In this document: in pieces, positions 63,190-64,000 of the stretch
Numbering within the stretch: position 1 is the first letter of the stretch
Layout: the number at the start of each line of letters is the position of its first letter
Assembly (NCBI RefSeq): GCF_002295065.1
Contig: NZ_NSGG01000004.1
Coordinates: 434,001-498,000, forward strand
DNA length: 64,000 nucleotides
Direction of reading: 5' to 3'
DNA from: Mesorhizobium sp. WSM3859
GTDB taxonomy: Bacteria > Pseudomonadota > Alphaproteobacteria > Rhizobiales > Rhizobiaceae
Position numbers and translations under genes: made by a program
The notes under the pieces: model-generated
Told to the model about the DNA's origin: nothing
The model's input: the letters and a program-made list of their open reading frames with translations, nothing else
The model's database searches: none

Positions 63190-64000
63190 CTATCCCCTCA
63201 TAATGCGATAGACGGTTGCATCACCCTGCACGCCTCGAAGAGGCGCGTCAAAGGCCACGACACGATGGCCGGCGAGCATGTCGCCGACCCCTGGCGCGGA
63301 ATGGAGCGCCTCGGAAATGCAGACCTGTCCGGCTTCCGCCAAGGACTGCACGCGCGCGGCCACATTCACGGTCTGGCCGAAATAGTCGAGGTTGTCGTTG
63401 AGCGTCACGGCGATCGACGGTCCACAGTGGGCACCGATTTTGAGGATGATCCCCGGCCCGTCGTGGTCGCTGTTGAAACAATCGATTTCTTCAAAGATGT
63501 GGAGTGCGGCCGAAATCGCATCCGACGGCTGTGAAAACGCAGCCATCACCGCATCCCCGATCGTCTTGACCACCGCTCCGGAATGTTGCTGAACCGCGGC
63601 GTTGACCAGAGCAAAATGCTCGCGGACCAATGCGTAGGCGTTGAGGTCACCCAGGCGCTCATACATGGCGGTCGAACCCTTGAGGTCGGTGAACAGGAAG
63701 GTGATCTGCCGGATGCCGAGTCCCTCCTTCTCGTCGACACGTTCGGACCGGAAGAGCTGACGGAAAGTTTGCCGCGCGAGCAACGCTCCGCCGGAGACAT
63801 AGGGGTCGAAATCGAGCGCCGGCTTGGTGGTCAGCGCGACAAGCTCGGGCGGCCAGTTGATGACAAGCAATGAACCTCGCACCGGCCCCCTGTTCGCTAC
63901 CTCAATGACAATCGGACCAGGCGGCACGGCGGGCAACGCCGGCAAGAAGCGTTTGCCGTCATAATCGATCTTCAGAAGCGTCGGCGCCAACACCGGATCG
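63190..64000 (-). CDS. Adenylate/guanylate cyclase domain protein, partial (N-terminus off the right edge)
   Basis: The frame is open to the right edge, so only the last 270 codons are seen. A conserved N-proximal element (GPIVIEVANRGPVRGSLLVINWP) leads to a catalytic class III domain: metal Asp in ITFLFTDLKGSTAMYERLGD, then VVKTIGDAVMAAF with Lys and the second Asp, and NLDYFGQTVNVAARVQ with Asn and Arg. Lys plus Asp (LDYFG) predict adenylate cyclase activity. The visible N-proximal part belongs to a regulatory region that I cannot classify. Convergent with the upstream cyclase, stops 36 bp apart. Confidence 0.9.
   Translation of the reverse strand, partial: DPVLAPTLLKIDYDGKRFLPALPAVPPGPIVIEVANRGPVRGSLLVINWPPELVALTTKPALDFDPYVSGGALLARQTFRQLFRSERVDEKEGLGIRQITFLFTDLKGSTAMYERLGDLNAYALVREHFALVNAAVQQHSGAVVKTIGDAVMAAFSQPSDAISAALHIFEEIDCFNSDHDGPGIILKIGAHCGPSIAVTLNDNLDYFGQTVNVAARVQSLAEAGQVCISEALHSAPGVGDMLAGHRVVAFDAPLRGVQGDATVYRIMRG

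Overview
The window is high-G+C alphaproteobacterial chromosome, most like Mesorhizobium or a close relative (Hyphomicrobiales, Phyllobacteriaceae). Gene content supports this: carA and carB lie 14 kb apart, dnaG precedes rpoD, and there are a DUF1127-free set of small rhizobial proteins, RcnB-like and Gln-rich OmpA proteins, a MntR/MntH pair, and short palindromic repeats of the kind scattered through rhizobial genomes. No rRNA, tRNA, CRISPR array or intact insertion sequence was seen. The taxon is an inference from protein and repeat style, not from a search.

Layout. 1-9.4 kb: edge of a phage-type small gene, DUF899 and DUF4142 proteins, RidA, an orphan low-G+C solute-binding protein, carB, an SH3-like secreted protein, a phosphoesterase and ArsR regulator. 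9.6-18.9 kb: regulator/effector pairs (MFS exporter, MarR/SDR, LysE/LysR), GST, reductase, methyltransferase, then mntH and mntR with a MntR-box-like site. 19-31 kb: zinc metallopeptidase, Tet-type MFS, carA, YqeY, an L,D-transpeptidase-like protein, a frameshifted DnaB-like ATPase, GNAT, DUF983, MocR regulator, MFS, Na/Pi transporter. 31.5-40.4 kb: RcnB, dnaG, rpoD, GYD, DCC, PadR, then a PspA/YiaA module facing a TetR gene with three operator copies, and HlyU.

40.4-44.4 kb is a complete bacterial RNA-repair operon: hen1 followed by pnkp with an ATGA overlap. 44.5-48.5 kb: BKACE enzyme, remnant of a sugar ABC permease, azoR, LysR, TetR and a VOC protein with two clean TetR palindromes. 48.5-51.1 kb: an HtrA-like protease without signal peptide, divergent from a protease-dead homologue that has lost the whole catalytic triad and is followed by a LuxR-type regulator. 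51.2-57.4 kb: SDR, YqhA with a strongly structured leader, a Gln-rich OmpA protein, YcgN, a 60-bp-spaced hairpin array, a small secreted protein and a SIMPL protein.

The most interesting part is 57.8-63.2 kb: a tight four-gene operon encoding a coiled-coil protein, a 1015-residue membrane protein (cytoplasmic domain, one membrane span, four near-identical BON-like repeats, OmpA peptidoglycan-binding end), a Ras/Rab-like GTPase and a class III adenylate cyclase. A second cyclase gene faces it tail to tail at the right edge. I read this as a possible envelope-to-cAMP signalling system, with the GTPase as the switch; that reading is inference.
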